Below are positions 44,244 through 52,276 of a stretch of 64,000 nt of DNA, in pieces. This DNA comes from Butyribacter intestini (GTDB lineage Bacteria; Bacillota; Clostridia; Lachnospirales; Lachnospiraceae), in NCBI GenBank assembly GCA_001414325.1, contig LLKB01000005.1, positions 1-64,000 of the forward strand. The letters run 5' to 3'. How positions within the stretch are numbered: the first letter of the stretch is position 1; the number at the start of each line of letters is the position of its first letter. Made by a program: the position numbers and the translations under genes. The notes under the pieces were generated by a model. That model was not told the DNA's origin, searched no databases, and worked only from the letters and a program-made list of their open reading frames with translations.

Positions 44244-45989
44244 CTATCGTCCGTCTATCAGCACCTCTTTACCTCTAAACGCAAATCCGTAGTGGTGGAT
44301 ATTTTCTTGTTTTACTCCTCGCTTTATAAGCTCTGCATCATAATTCTTTTCTTCTATCTGTTTTAATGCTGCTTCAACTGTTTCTTCAAGCGTGCTTTCT
44401 TTTCTTGGATTTATCACTTTAAATTCTATTACTATTCCAGGAAGAACTCTTCCTTGGTACTTAGCATCGTTTTTGTCTATCGGCTCTAACATTATATCAT
44501 ATCTTCCAAAACCACTTTCGCGATTTGAGGTTATGATATAATTGTCTATCTGGTCTACCATAAGACCTAATACAAAGCCATGGAAAAAATTCTCCGGTGC
44601 TTTTTTAGAAGCTGTTTTCTTCCCTGAGTCAAATGAACTGAATGTATTTAATGCTACCTCATTCATATATACATTCATTCCCTCTATATCACCATTTATA
44701 AGTGCTTTTACAAACTCGTTTGTTTCATTTTTAGCAGGGCTGAACCATCTGAGTATCATTTTCCTAAACATAAACAGTATTTCTCTGTTTGTAAGAGCCA
44801 GTTCATACTCATTATCACTTTCTCTTATCATGTTTAGTTCTTCTGCTGATATAACTTTAAGATATCCGCTTGCAAGCATAAGGCTCCATACCGCATCCTC
44901 TGAATAATCAAGCTCCGAAAACACTATCTGCTCATCAATCGGAACTTTTATGTTTTCCCCACTAATAAGTGTTTCCAGCATCTTTTTTATATATGTGCTT
45001 CCTTTTTGAACAAGATTATTTATAAGTCCGTTTGAACTTGATTCCGCCCAATATAATGCAATTTTCTTTTTATCAAGATAATTGATTATCGACCATGGAT
45101 TATAAATATCTTTTTGCTCTCCAAATACGAAACCATCATACCATGCTTTTACTTCTCCCTTTTGTTCAGAAAGAGCAAACTCATCAAGTGCATCAAACAC
45201 TTCCTGCTCCGTAAATCCAAATACAGTAGTATATTTTAGTGATAATGTTGTAACCACTTCAAGGTTATTAAGGTCACTAAAGATGCTCTCTTTGGACACC
45301 CTTGTTATCCCAGTCATTATCGCTCTTTCGAGATATGGATTTGTCTTAAAGGTAGAATTAAAAAAACTTCTCGTAAATGTCACAAGTTCTTCCCAGTAGC
45401 CGTTTACATATGCCTCCTGCATCGGTGTGTCGTATTCATCGAGAAGAATTATCACTTTTTTTCCATAATATTTATACAACATTTCAGCCAGAGATTTTAT
45501 TGCTCTGCATACAATTTCATTTGATATCTCTTTATTTACATCTGCATTGCTTGCATAAGTATCTAACTGCCCATATATAGTTTTTTCTGCTTCTGTCAAT
45601 TTATCACTTTTTAGCAGATACGAATGTTGTTTATATACATCATTTATCACTGACACAAAATCATTTTTTGTATCTTTAAAATTATTTGCCTTTATATCCG
45701 CAAAACTTAAAAATATCACCGGATATGTTCCCTGCAACCTTCGATAGTCTTCCTCCTTCCATATGTCAAGACCTTCAAACAAATCACCTCTGTCTTTATA
45801 TTTGTTTGAAAAAAAACAGTTTAACATATCCATATTTAATGTTTTTCCGAAACGGCGTGGACGGGTGATAAGTGTCACATCATCTTCCATTTCCCACCAT
45901 TCCTTTATAAATGCTGTCTTATCTACATAAAAACAATCTTTCTTCCTAATATCCTCAAAACTTTGTTTGCCTATCGCTACTCTTTTCAT
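44244..45989 (-). CDS. AAA-ATPase-like / PD-(D/E)XK nuclease family protein, copy D (intact)
   Basis: A 581-residue, two-part protein. The N-terminal AAA-ATPase-like domain (PF09820 type) has VDKTAFIKEWWE, LITRPRRFGKTLNMDMLNCF (nucleotide-binding loop, near residue 35) and KVIILLDEYDTPMQEAYVNG (Walker B-like, near 165). The C-terminal PD-(D/E)XK domain (PDDEXK_9 type) has NRESGFGRYDIMLEP (catalytic Asp) and IVIEFKV (Glu and Lys). Cellular function is unknown; the domain pair suggests an ATP-dependent nuclease, perhaps of defence or selfish character. It has no hairpin insertion, but has a small extra segment (AKYQGRVLPG) compared with the others. This is the only full, unbroken copy in the window. 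GGAGGAGGCTT precedes the ATG. Confidence 0.85.
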   Translation of the reverse strand: MKRVAIGKQSFEDIRKKDCFYVDKTAFIKEWWEMEDDVTLITRPRRFGKTLNMDMLNCFFSNKYKDRGDLFEGLDIWKEEDYRRLQGTYPVIFLSFADIKANNFKDTKNDFVSVINDVYKQHSYLLKSDKLTEAEKTIYGQLDTYASNADVNKEISNEIVCRAIKSLAEMLYKYYGKKVIILLDEYDTPMQEAYVNGYWEELVTFTRSFFNSTFKTNPYLERAIMTGITRVSKESIFSDLNNLEVVTTLSLKYTTVFGFTEQEVFDALDEFALSEQKGEVKAWYDGFVFGEQKDIYNPWSIINYLDKKKIALYWAESSSNGLINNLVQKGSTYIKKMLETLISGENIKVPIDEQIVFSELDYSEDAVWSLMLASGYLKVISAEELNMIRESDNEYELALTNREILFMFRKMILRWFSPAKNETNEFVKALINGDIEGMNVYMNEVALNTFSSFDSGKKTASKKAPENFFHGFVLGLMVDQIDNYIITSNRESGFGRYDIMLEPIDKNDAKYQGRVLPGIVIEFKVINPRKESTLEETVEAALKQIEEKNYDAELIKRGVKQENIHHYGFAFRGKEVLIDGR

Positions 45990-46062
45990 AAGCCTCCTCC
46001 TGTTTTTTATCTATTACTTTTCAGATTTTCAAATCTATATTTTTCTCCGAATATTTGGGTAT

Positions 46063-46091
46063 ATTTTAACATTGGAGTACGGGATTGTAAA
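46063..46091 (-). promoter_or_regulatory. promoter of AAA-ATPase-like copy D
   Basis: On the minus strand: -35 TTTACA (46091..46086), 17-base spacer ending CAATGT, -10 TAAAAT (46068..46063). The arrangement is shared with copies A and C, showing that the promoter travels with the gene. Confidence 0.65.
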
Positions 46092-46222
46092 GTTATTAAA
46101 CATATTCATCTCAATTTGTCTATCCAATAACTTTGTCATATATTCTCTTGTAATTTTGTACACTATCCAAAAATCAAAAAAATTTTATTAATACTTTACA
46201 CTAAAACAAAAAATCATTTATA

Positions 46223-46286
46223 CAGTACACTAGTGTACTGACCTGTTCATATTCAACTAAATAGCAACAAGTCAATACACTAGTTT
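46223..46286. repeat. perfect palindrome and long stem at the 3' end of the three-gene cluster
   Basis: CAGTACAC plus its continuation (46223-46240) is an 18-base perfect palindrome. Its half TACACTAGT recurs at 46274-46282 across the stop codon of the 137-residue gene. The two halves can form a 14-bp stem with one wobble on the minus strand. A terminator, an mRNA end structure or a recombination site are all possible. Confidence 0.5.
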
Positions 46287-46693
46287 TTTATCTCTAATAG
46301 TTCACTATAGATTTCATTTAATGGAACTAATGCCCTTACATTGCATCCAACAGAACTTATCACATCCAATAATTTTATGCATAACTGAAATTCTTGTTGT
46401 GAAAGTTCTTCTGAAGAACTGAGGATTGAATTAAGCAAATTTTGTAATTTATCTTTTCTTTGTTCATCTGCACTCATAGCTGATACAAATTTGCTATATT
46501 CCATATCTATTTTATGATGTAGTAAATTCGCCTGCTCTTGTATTCTTATTCTATCAGTAATAGCATTCTCCCTTATTTCTGTTCTACGAGTTCTTTCCTG
46601 CTGATTAATTTTATAGATTTCAACCGAACCATCTTTTATTATTTCCATAGTTTCTTCTATAGTTTTAGCTAACATCTCAAATTTTGCACTCAT
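46280..46693 (-). CDS. unknown helical protein, third gene of AT-rich cluster
   Basis: A 137-residue hypothetical protein. It is strongly helical, with a charged middle (INQQERTRRTEIRENAITDR) and a C-terminal segment with VGCNVRALVPLNEIYSELL. No membrane segment or enzyme motif is seen. AGGAGATAGGT lies directly before the ATG, and the previous gene ends nine bases upstream, so the three genes are one operon. No family recognised. AT content is visibly higher than in the housekeeping genes, hinting at acquired DNA. Confidence 0.7.
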   Translation of the reverse strand: MSAKFEMLAKTIEETMEIIKDGSVEIYKINQQERTRRTEIRENAITDRIRIQEQANLLHHKIDMEYSKFVSAMSADEQRKDKLQNLLNSILSSSEELSQQEFQLCIKLLDVISSVGCNVRALVPLNEIYSELLEIKN

Positions 46694-46702
46694 ACCTATC
46701 TC

Positions 46703-47326
46703 CTAGTTATTAATTAATTCTTGAATACTCTTAATCTGTTTTTCATATGCTTCCGAAAAAATAAAATCATTATTAAAAATTTGATAATTTATTAGCTCAA
46801 CTATTTTTTTATAAGCTTGTTCAGAAAAATATCTATTTTTTCGTCTTGTAACGCGATACAAATCCTTTAATAAACTTTTTTGTCTTTCTAACTCAAAATA
46901 TATAATATCAATATATTCATTTACTGTAATTCTTTTTTCTCTTTCTTTTTCCAGCTGGTAATTATAATATACTAATTCATCTAAATTTTCTTCACATTTT
47001 TTTAAGTATTGTGCCTCATTAAAACATCCTTTAATTTCAATATTCGGCAATGGATATTTCTTACATAAATTATCAGTATTAATAGCAGAGTTCCCCTTAT
47101 CAATATAGTTTTTTCTAATTCTTTTTAAAATACGTTTTACAAATTTTTCGTGTAAATCTATATTTATTTTTAATATTTTAATACTATTTTCTAATTCAGC
47201 ACTTTCAAATTCATTCGTCAACCTATTATTCATTGCTTTAGCTCTTTCGCCAACATACTCATCTAATAAATACATATAATACCCCCATTCAATTTCAGCA
47301 TGTATTTGCCTATCAAAATTATACAT
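46703..47326 (-). CDS. unknown coiled-coil protein, second gene of AT-rich cluster
   Basis: A 207-residue hypothetical protein, nearly all helical with heptad-like spacing (ELENSIKILKINIDLHEK, YYNYQLEKEREKRITVNEY). There is no signal peptide and there are no enzyme residues. It lacks its own ribosome site: the ATG comes three bases after the stop of the 331-residue gene (TAACTGATG), so translation must be by coupling. This suggests fixed stoichiometry with its neighbour. Function unknown. Confidence 0.7.
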   Translation of the reverse strand: MYNFDRQIHAEIEWGYYMYLLDEYVGERAKAMNNRLTNEFESAELENSIKILKINIDLHEKFVKRILKRIRKNYIDKGNSAINTDNLCKKYPLPNIEIKGCFNEAQYLKKCEENLDELVYYNYQLEKEREKRITVNEYIDIIYFELERQKSLLKDLYRVTRRKNRYFSEQAYKKIVELINYQIFNNDFIFSEAYEKQIKSIQELINN

Positions 47327-47329
47327 CAG

Positions 47330-48322
47330 TTAAATTTTATCAATAAATTTCTTGAACATAATTCTTTGTGTTCTTAAATATTCTAAAACCATTTTACTAA
47401 TTCCATTGACAAAATTATTTTTAATATTATTTTCTGCATTATCAACAATATCCTGCAAACCTTGCAACATTCCATTCCAATAATTATTTAAATCATCAAT
47501 ATCCCATCTTACATCATATGAATATTCATTTTCAATAACATCAATATGCATATCTTCTATTGGAACAAATTCTATGTCTAGCACATCATCAGATATATAA
47601 TCTAAACAGTCAAATTCTTTAATCGGTAATTCTTCTATTCTCATATCCATTATTTCAATAATATCCATATATATTTTTCTTATTGGTAAATATATCTTTT
47701 CATTTACACTTTCATTAATCAATTTTATAATATCATCCTCTAATAAATCACTTTCATCATTAATTAAACTTAAATATTCTCCACTAACATCTGTATATAA
47801 TTTATGTAAATCATTAAGAGCTGTGAACATTTCACATCCTGGTGAGCAATCTCTTACCCATCCACAACACAAAAGCTTATATGATCTATATTCAAAACAT
47901 CCTATTTCTAATTTATGCTTATTTTTTAAAATCTCTCTTATTTTTTCAAAACGATTTATTATTATTTTTTCTACTTCATCAATTTTAAATATTGTTTTTT
48001 CAAATACAGCTACCAATTCATCAAACTCTTTTATTTTATCCTTTGCAGTAAAAGCTTGACCTTTAATAAATTTTAATTCAAAATCATTCCTTACTTCTTT
48101 CCAAAAAGAAACAATATTTTTTAATTCATTAACATCACTAATAGATTCATCTCTTTCAATTACTTTTGACAAATCATCAATAATTTTTTTAATCAAATCA
48201 ATCTGTCGTTCTACTAACTTCATATTTCTTCCTTCACCATTATTGTATCCATAAAAAATTTCTCCGTCTGATTCATTTTTACCTACCCAATCAAGTGTAT
48301 TATCAAAATTAAACAATCCCAT
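47330..48322 (-). CDS. unknown helical protein, first gene of AT-rich cluster
   Basis: About 331 residues. It starts MGLFNFDNTLDWVGKNESDG; the ATG at 48322 has GAGGA eight bases upstream. Mostly helical and acidic, with a central cysteine-rich patch (CFEYRSYKLLCCGWVRDCSP, near residue 140). A long helical region near residues 175-215 contains NDESDLLEDDIIKLINES. No known domain recognised. The three-gene cluster is driven by a promoter that lies inside an inverted repeat. A role as a small defence or toxin-related complex is possible, but only from context. Confidence 0.7.
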   Translation of the reverse strand: MGLFNFDNTLDWVGKNESDGEIFYGYNNGEGRNMKLVERQIDLIKKIIDDLSKVIERDESISDVNELKNIVSFWKEVRNDFELKFIKGQAFTAKDKIKEFDELVAVFEKTIFKIDEVEKIIINRFEKIREILKNKHKLEIGCFEYRSYKLLCCGWVRDCSPGCEMFTALNDLHKLYTDVSGEYLSLINDESDLLEDDIIKLINESVNEKIYLPIRKIYMDIIEIMDMRIEELPIKEFDCLDYISDDVLDIEFVPIEDMHIDVIENEYSYDVRWDIDDLNNYWNGMLQGLQDIVDNAENNIKNNFVNGISKMVLEYLRTQRIMFKKFIDKI

Positions 48323-48404
48323 AGTATTTTTCCTCGCTTTCCTAAGCATTTTTTCTATTATAACTGTTCTTCTAATAGGTTAATATTTACAACTATGAAT
48401 CTCA

Positions 48405-48447
48405 CTCTTATAAGAGATATAATACATCTCTTATAGAGAACTGTCAA
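48405..48447 (-). promoter_or_regulatory. consensus promoter overlapped by a large inverted repeat
   Basis: On the minus strand: -35 TTGACA (48447..48442), exactly 17 bases, then -10 TATTAT (48424..48419). The -10 lies in the loop of an inverted repeat with arms CTCTTATAAGAGAT (48405-48418) and ATCTCTTATAGAG (48426-48438). A dedicated repressor would block this promoter completely. It drives the three-gene cluster. Confidence 0.7.
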
Positions 48448-48524
48448 ATATAATTTTTCTTTGTATCAAGACAAACACACGCAAAATTCTATATTGCCCA
48501 ACTCTAGTCAATCCCTCCTCACTC

Positions 48525-49478
48525 TTACTCATACTTCTTTATCAAAGCAATGTTTTTCTTCTCATATTTGTTCAAAAAGCTGTCACTCCAATCTGATGAA
48601 CTTATTGATGGTTCATACCAGATTTTGTCACTAAAATAATCTCTTAAATCTCTTGAATTAAATATATAACCATGTCGTGCAAATATTTCATTTCTCGCAA
48701 GTCTTAGCTCCTTTTTTGACATCCATGATATTTCTGATTTTGTTATATATCTTGAGTCACTTGAATCGAGGATATAATCATCATGTTCATCATATTCTTC
48801 TTCTGCTGACAAATCAGGAACTTCATCACTTTCATCATTATCACTCCGGTCATTTATGCTGCTGTCATTGTTACTATCATTGCTCTGTGAACCGTCGCCT
48901 GTATATTCTTCTGTACTTCCATCATCTTGTTTACCTGCATCTGCTAATAAATATGTCGCTTCATCACGAACTCTTACTTCAAGCTTTGATATCGTATCAA
49001 TATCCTTTTCTATATAAAATATACCTTCTGTATTTTTACCGGCAGCAATATCTGCTGATTCTGAACTTTCTAAGCCACTCATTCTCAAAAAATAATCTTT
49101 ATTTATAGCTGAATCATCAACATAAATCGTAAAATCAACAGGACCTACATATTCCTCATCTCCACCTGTATTTTCAATATAATATTTAAAATATATTGCT
49201 TTCGTCCCATCATCTCCAATAGCACTTCCAAAATCTGTTAATGTATATTCCAGATTTGCCATGTAATCAGATATTTTAACCGTGTCCCCTAACGAATATA
49301 TTTTTTCATCTTTTGAAAAATCTGATATATCGTTACCTTCAGATGTATCATCCTTTTCTGTCAAACCATTTTTTGATTGAACCACACTGACAATCTTATC
49401 TTTAACATCACTTATAACACACCCTGAAAGCATTCCGGATATTATACACAAAACTAATATGACACTGATCTTTTTCAT
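48525..49478 (-). CDS. lipoprotein with DUF4352-like and YARHG domains
   Basis: A 317-residue exported lipoprotein. The signal peptide ends in the lipobox GMLSGC (Cys 20). A beta-sandwich resembling DUF4352 follows (SLGDTVKISDYMANLEY and EYVGPVDFTIYVDDSAINK, about residues 55-175). A Ser/Asp/Asn-rich linker comes next, and the YARHG domain closes the protein (ELRLARNEIFARHGYIFNSR, about 245-315). YARHG domains are extracellular modules of unknown role, probably binding at the cell surface. Its ribosome site is GGAGGAAACAGCAT. A single gene. Confidence 0.85.
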   Translation of the reverse strand: MKKISVILVLCIISGMLSGCVISDVKDKIVSVVQSKNGLTEKDDTSEGNDISDFSKDEKIYSLGDTVKISDYMANLEYTLTDFGSAIGDDGTKAIYFKYYIENTGGDEEYVGPVDFTIYVDDSAINKDYFLRMSGLESSESADIAAGKNTEGIFYIEKDIDTISKLEVRVRDEATYLLADAGKQDDGSTEEYTGDGSQSNDSNNDSSINDRSDNDESDEVPDLSAEEEYDEHDDYILDSSDSRYITKSEISWMSKKELRLARNEIFARHGYIFNSRDLRDYFSDKIWYEPSISSSDWSDSFLNKYEKKNIALIKKYE

Positions 49479-49596
49479 ATGCTGTTTCCTCCATTTCGTT
49501 CTCTCAATGATTTAATAAGGCAATCACCGCTTATCCGATGATTGCCTTTGTCAGATCTAAATACACTTTTTCTTTAAATATGTTTCTTCAATACAA

Positions 49597-50202
49597 TTAG
49601 TTCAAGCCGTACTTTCTGTTATATGCATTACATAATTTATTGCTGTTTTTGATCAAAATATGCATTCCTATAAATGGCCCGATTCCACATAATAACATTC
49701 CAAATATAAACCACATCAATACAGTTGTTCCGTTTTCCTGAAAATTCATACCATAGTATGAAGCGTTTGCTGCAAGTCTGTTTCCAAGTTTATAATACCA
49801 ATAACATGCATAAATTCCACAGGTCACAAATGACAAAATAATAAATGCTGCCAATCCGGGTGTAGTCTTTTCGTCATTTTCACATGCTATATTTACATCA
49901 TGTGCTAACTTATAGAGAAAATAATAAGAATATATGCCACAGGTTATAATGCTAAGTATTATGTATGATGCCAATCCCCTGTCATCCTTTAACTTTTCCC
50001 TTCCATTTGGTGTTATGTTTCCGTTTTCTCCATTAAAGCTTTGGCGAACCTCATCAACAGCACTTGCTATCTGTTTTTCTGTTGCATTGAACATATCATT
50101 TGCCGCTTTTGTCACATCAGCCATTGCCGAACATTCCTGACCGCAATTTGGACAGAACTTAGTTCCCTCGTTAATTTCCTTTCCACAATTCTTACAAAAC
50201 AT
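49597..50202 (-). CDS. zinc-ribbon DUF4234 membrane protein
   Basis: A 201-residue membrane protein. The N-terminal zinc ribbon has two CxxC pairs (MFCKNCGKEINEGTKFCPNC). Two DUF4234-type repeats follow, each a hydrophobic hairpin with an ITCGIYSYYFLYKL or VTCGIYACYWYYKL motif, and then a final membrane segment (VLMWFIFGMLLCGIGPFIG). Function unknown. The DUF2752 protein immediately upstream commonly accompanies such proteins. AAAGGAGAAAACAA precedes the ATG. Confidence 0.82.
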   Translation of the reverse strand: MFCKNCGKEINEGTKFCPNCGQECSAMADVTKAANDMFNATEKQIASAVDEVRQSFNGENGNITPNGREKLKDDRGLASYIILSIITCGIYSYYFLYKLAHDVNIACENDEKTTPGLAAFIILSFVTCGIYACYWYYKLGNRLAANASYYGMNFQENGTTVLMWFIFGMLLCGIGPFIGMHILIKNSNKLCNAYNRKYGLN

Positions 50203-50304
50203 TTGTTTTCTCCTTTCAATCTACTATTTATCATAGTTAATTGCAAAACTCCAGACAGACCACATTTTTTTTGCAACTTTACATATCATAAGCAAAGTTC
50301 TTCT

Positions 50305-50361
50305 GACACCGTCGGTACTTAAGGTGTATCTTTTACACCTTTATGTACCGCTACGAGTGTC
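50305..50361. repeat. nested inverted repeat in the DUF2752-DUF4234 gap
   Basis: Nested stems: GACAC (50305-50309) with GTGTC (50357-50361); GGTAC (50314-50318) with GTACC (50345-50349); AAGGTGT (50321-50327) with ACACCTT (50335-50341). There is no T-run. It could be a small structured RNA or a dispersed palindromic repeat; nothing gene-like lies around it. Confidence 0.5.
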
Positions 50362-50450
50362 GGGCAGCAAGAGCGTGCCTTGTGTTGATATCGTATATGT
50401 TACAAAAAATTCACAGCGTAATCTTAGTTTCGCAATACTTACACTAAATA

Positions 50451-50876
50451 TCAGATATATCTGATAATGCGAAATACTATATTATCTTCCGGTTTAAATA
50501 CAACTATACTCTCTTTCATATCAATCAATCGGCATACATATACACTCAAAAATAACATTGCGGATAAACACAAAATAATTTTAAATAACTTTGCATTATT
50601 TTTTTTCAGCAACAGACTTAACACCACTACCGGCGGCAGCCAGAATAACGGATGATAATATATTGCTTTTTTTAAATCAAAATGCAGCAAAGCCAGCCAT
50701 GCCCTTGACATTCCACAGCCTGCACATGATATACCCGTTATAAATTTTATTGGACATGTAATACCGATATTTTCAAGAAACATATATAATATCACGATTG
50801 ATATGATAGCTGTAAAACCATCTCTATTTCTTTTCAAAAATTTATCTTTACTATCTCTCACCATTATATGATTCAT
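50451..50876 (-). CDS. DUF2752 membrane protein
   Basis: A 141-residue membrane protein with three to four hydrophobic segments. The DUF2752 signature is clear: ITCPIKFITGISCAGCGMSR followed by AWLALLHFDLKKAIYYHPLF. Such proteins are small, of unknown function, and often occur beside DUF4234 or TM2 proteins. The start is uncertain (50876 or the next ATG at 50864), as no strong ribosome site is visible. Divergent from the HTH regulator at 51045. Confidence 0.8.
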   Translation of the reverse strand: MNHIMVRDSKDKFLKRNRDGFTAIISIVILYMFLENIGITCPIKFITGISCAGCGMSRAWLALLHFDLKKAIYYHPLFWLPPVVVLSLLLKKNNAKLFKIILCLSAMLFLSVYVCRLIDMKESIVVFKPEDNIVFRIIRYI

Positions 50877-51044
50877 TGCTAATATACTTTTAAGGGCTTT
50901 TTTTATCTCTTTAAGCTAATCGCAAATCAGCTTTTTCCGTTATATCATTATTGTATATACATTAAATAATGTCTTTTTGCTTTATTTATTACATATACTA
51001 ACATATACACATAATTTTATTTCACGCTAAAGGAGATTTGCCCT

Positions 51045-51359
51045 ATGGAAAAAGGATGTCTTGGTAACGCAATACGAAGTGCCCGCCTAAAAGCTAATAT
51101 AACTCAGGAAGATCTGTCAGAAAAACTTGGTATTTCTGTCACTCATCTTAAACATATCGAGTCAGAGCATCGTCTCCCGTCAGTTCCTTTACTTATAAAA
51201 GTAATGACTGCTCTCGGCATGTCCTTTGATGATATTGTTTTTGACACCAAAGAAGATTCAAGACTTCTTCACAATACCATCAACCTTTTAAAACAATGCC
51301 CTGACCGTGATTTAAATATAATCAACGATACACTTCATGCCATGCGTAAATATGAATGA
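51045..51359 (+). CDS. XRE-family HTH transcriptional regulator
   Basis: A 104-residue DNA-binding protein. The HTH covers residues 8-62 (LGNAIRSARLKANITQEDL, LGISVTHLKHIESEHRLPSV), followed by a helical tail (INLLKQCPDRDLNIINDTLH) that probably dimerises. AAAGGAGATTTGCCCT precedes the ATG. It faces away from the DUF2752/DUF4234 pair and converges with the secreted-protein gene. Its target is unknown; its own promoter or the divergent membrane genes are natural candidates. Confidence 0.85.
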   Translation: MEKGCLGNAIRSARLKANITQEDLSEKLGISVTHLKHIESEHRLPSVPLLIKVMTALGMSFDDIVFDTKEDSRLLHNTINLLKQCPDRDLNIINDTLHAMRKYE

Positions 51360-51377
51360 GTCCTTACTCTATTCATA

Positions 51378-51806
51378 TTACTTTTTCTTATATGTACCCG
51401 ACATATCTGTATATAAGTCACTTGAATAACCTTTCTGCTTTATCACAATCTTATTCTTGTAAACCTTAACTTTAACTTTCATCTTTCCTTTCTTTCCTTC
51501 GTAGCTGTTTTTTCCAACTTTATAAATTGTTACATTTATGTCACCGACAACCCTGTCCTCATACTGACCGCCCGGATACTCATTTGCTTTGGAAAGATGT
51601 AATTTTCCTTTGTACGCATTCTGTTTTTTCAATATGACACCAAACATTTCTTTGCATATCACACCATAACTTTTTGTTTTCTTAGTCTTTGAATAATCTC
51701 CGGTGTAGTTTATTGCCGCCTCTGCCTTTTTGCACGCCAGACCTCCACCACTTTCCACCAGCAATACTGCTGCCAATAAGAAACATAAAATCTTTTTAAT
51801 CTTCAT
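51378..51806 (-). CDS. small secreted protein of unknown function
   Basis: A 142-residue protein with a signal peptide (residues 1-31, IKKILCFLLAAVLLVESGGG then CKKAEA). The mature part is lysine-rich and strand-rich (KGKMKVKVKVYKNKIVIKQK), ending SGTYKKK. No family recognised. The ribosome site is GGAGGAAAAAATT. A palindrome covers its promoter region, so it may be regulated by the HTH protein encoded just upstream. Confidence 0.7.
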   Translation of the reverse strand: MKIKKILCFLLAAVLLVESGGGLACKKAEAAINYTGDYSKTKKTKSYGVICKEMFGVILKKQNAYKGKLHLSKANEYPGGQYEDRVVGDINVTIYKVGKNSYEGKKGKMKVKVKVYKNKIVIKQKGYSSDLYTDMSGTYKKK

Positions 51807-51838
51807 AATTTTTTCCTCCTGTTTGTTATTTCATGTTA

Positions 51839-51871
51839 ATTATATACTTCGCAGGCGACACTATATGTCGC
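51839..51871 (-). promoter_or_regulatory. -10 box with upstream palindrome, secreted-protein gene
   Basis: TATAAT (51844..51839) on the minus strand. Upstream, near the expected -35 position, is the inverted repeat GCGACA (51855-51860) and TGTCGC (51866-51871). No consensus -35 exists there, so the palindrome could be an activator or repressor site. Confidence 0.45.
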
Positions 51872-51926
51872 TGTATGATTTTTTCAGTTTTTTTCCACCT
51901 CCCGTATCTCATCTCATGTCATATAT

Positions 51927-52157
51927 CTACTCCAGCTCCATGACATAACTGTCTTTTTCCCTGTTGTAGCTGATGCTTCTTTTTATCTCTGTTTCTAAAT
52001 TCAGATCATCCAAAAATGCCCTTATATCAGCTATATCTCTTTGCACCGTCCTTTCGTCTATTCCAAAATCCACTGCTGTCCCTGAAAGGCTTATCTGCTT
52101 TTTTTGTTCAAGCCATGTGTATAGCCTGAGCACTCTGTAACTTTTACTGTATCTCAT
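51927..52157 (-). CDS. stand-alone HTH domain resembling the N-terminus of WYL-type regulators
   Basis: A 76-residue protein made almost only of a winged HTH (SYRVLRLYTWLEQKKQISLS, then DFGIDERTVQRDIADIRAFL and SYNREKDSYVMELE). WYL-domain regulators begin in this way but continue for another 200 residues; here the frame stops after the HTH. It may be a compact regulator or a truncated gene. GGGGGATTTTCA precedes the ATG. It is located between the secreted protein and the kinase-STAND gene. Confidence 0.65.
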   Translation of the reverse strand: MRYSKSYRVLRLYTWLEQKKQISLSGTAVDFGIDERTVQRDIADIRAFLDDLNLETEIKRSISYNREKDSYVMELE

Positions 52158-52276
52158 TGAAAATCCCCCTGAATCACTTTATGCTCATATGCTAACAAAC
52201 AGCCTGTCGTATTTTGTAATAGTGATTCCACGGGGGATTTTTCTTAGTCTTTTATATTATTATTGCATTAAGATAC

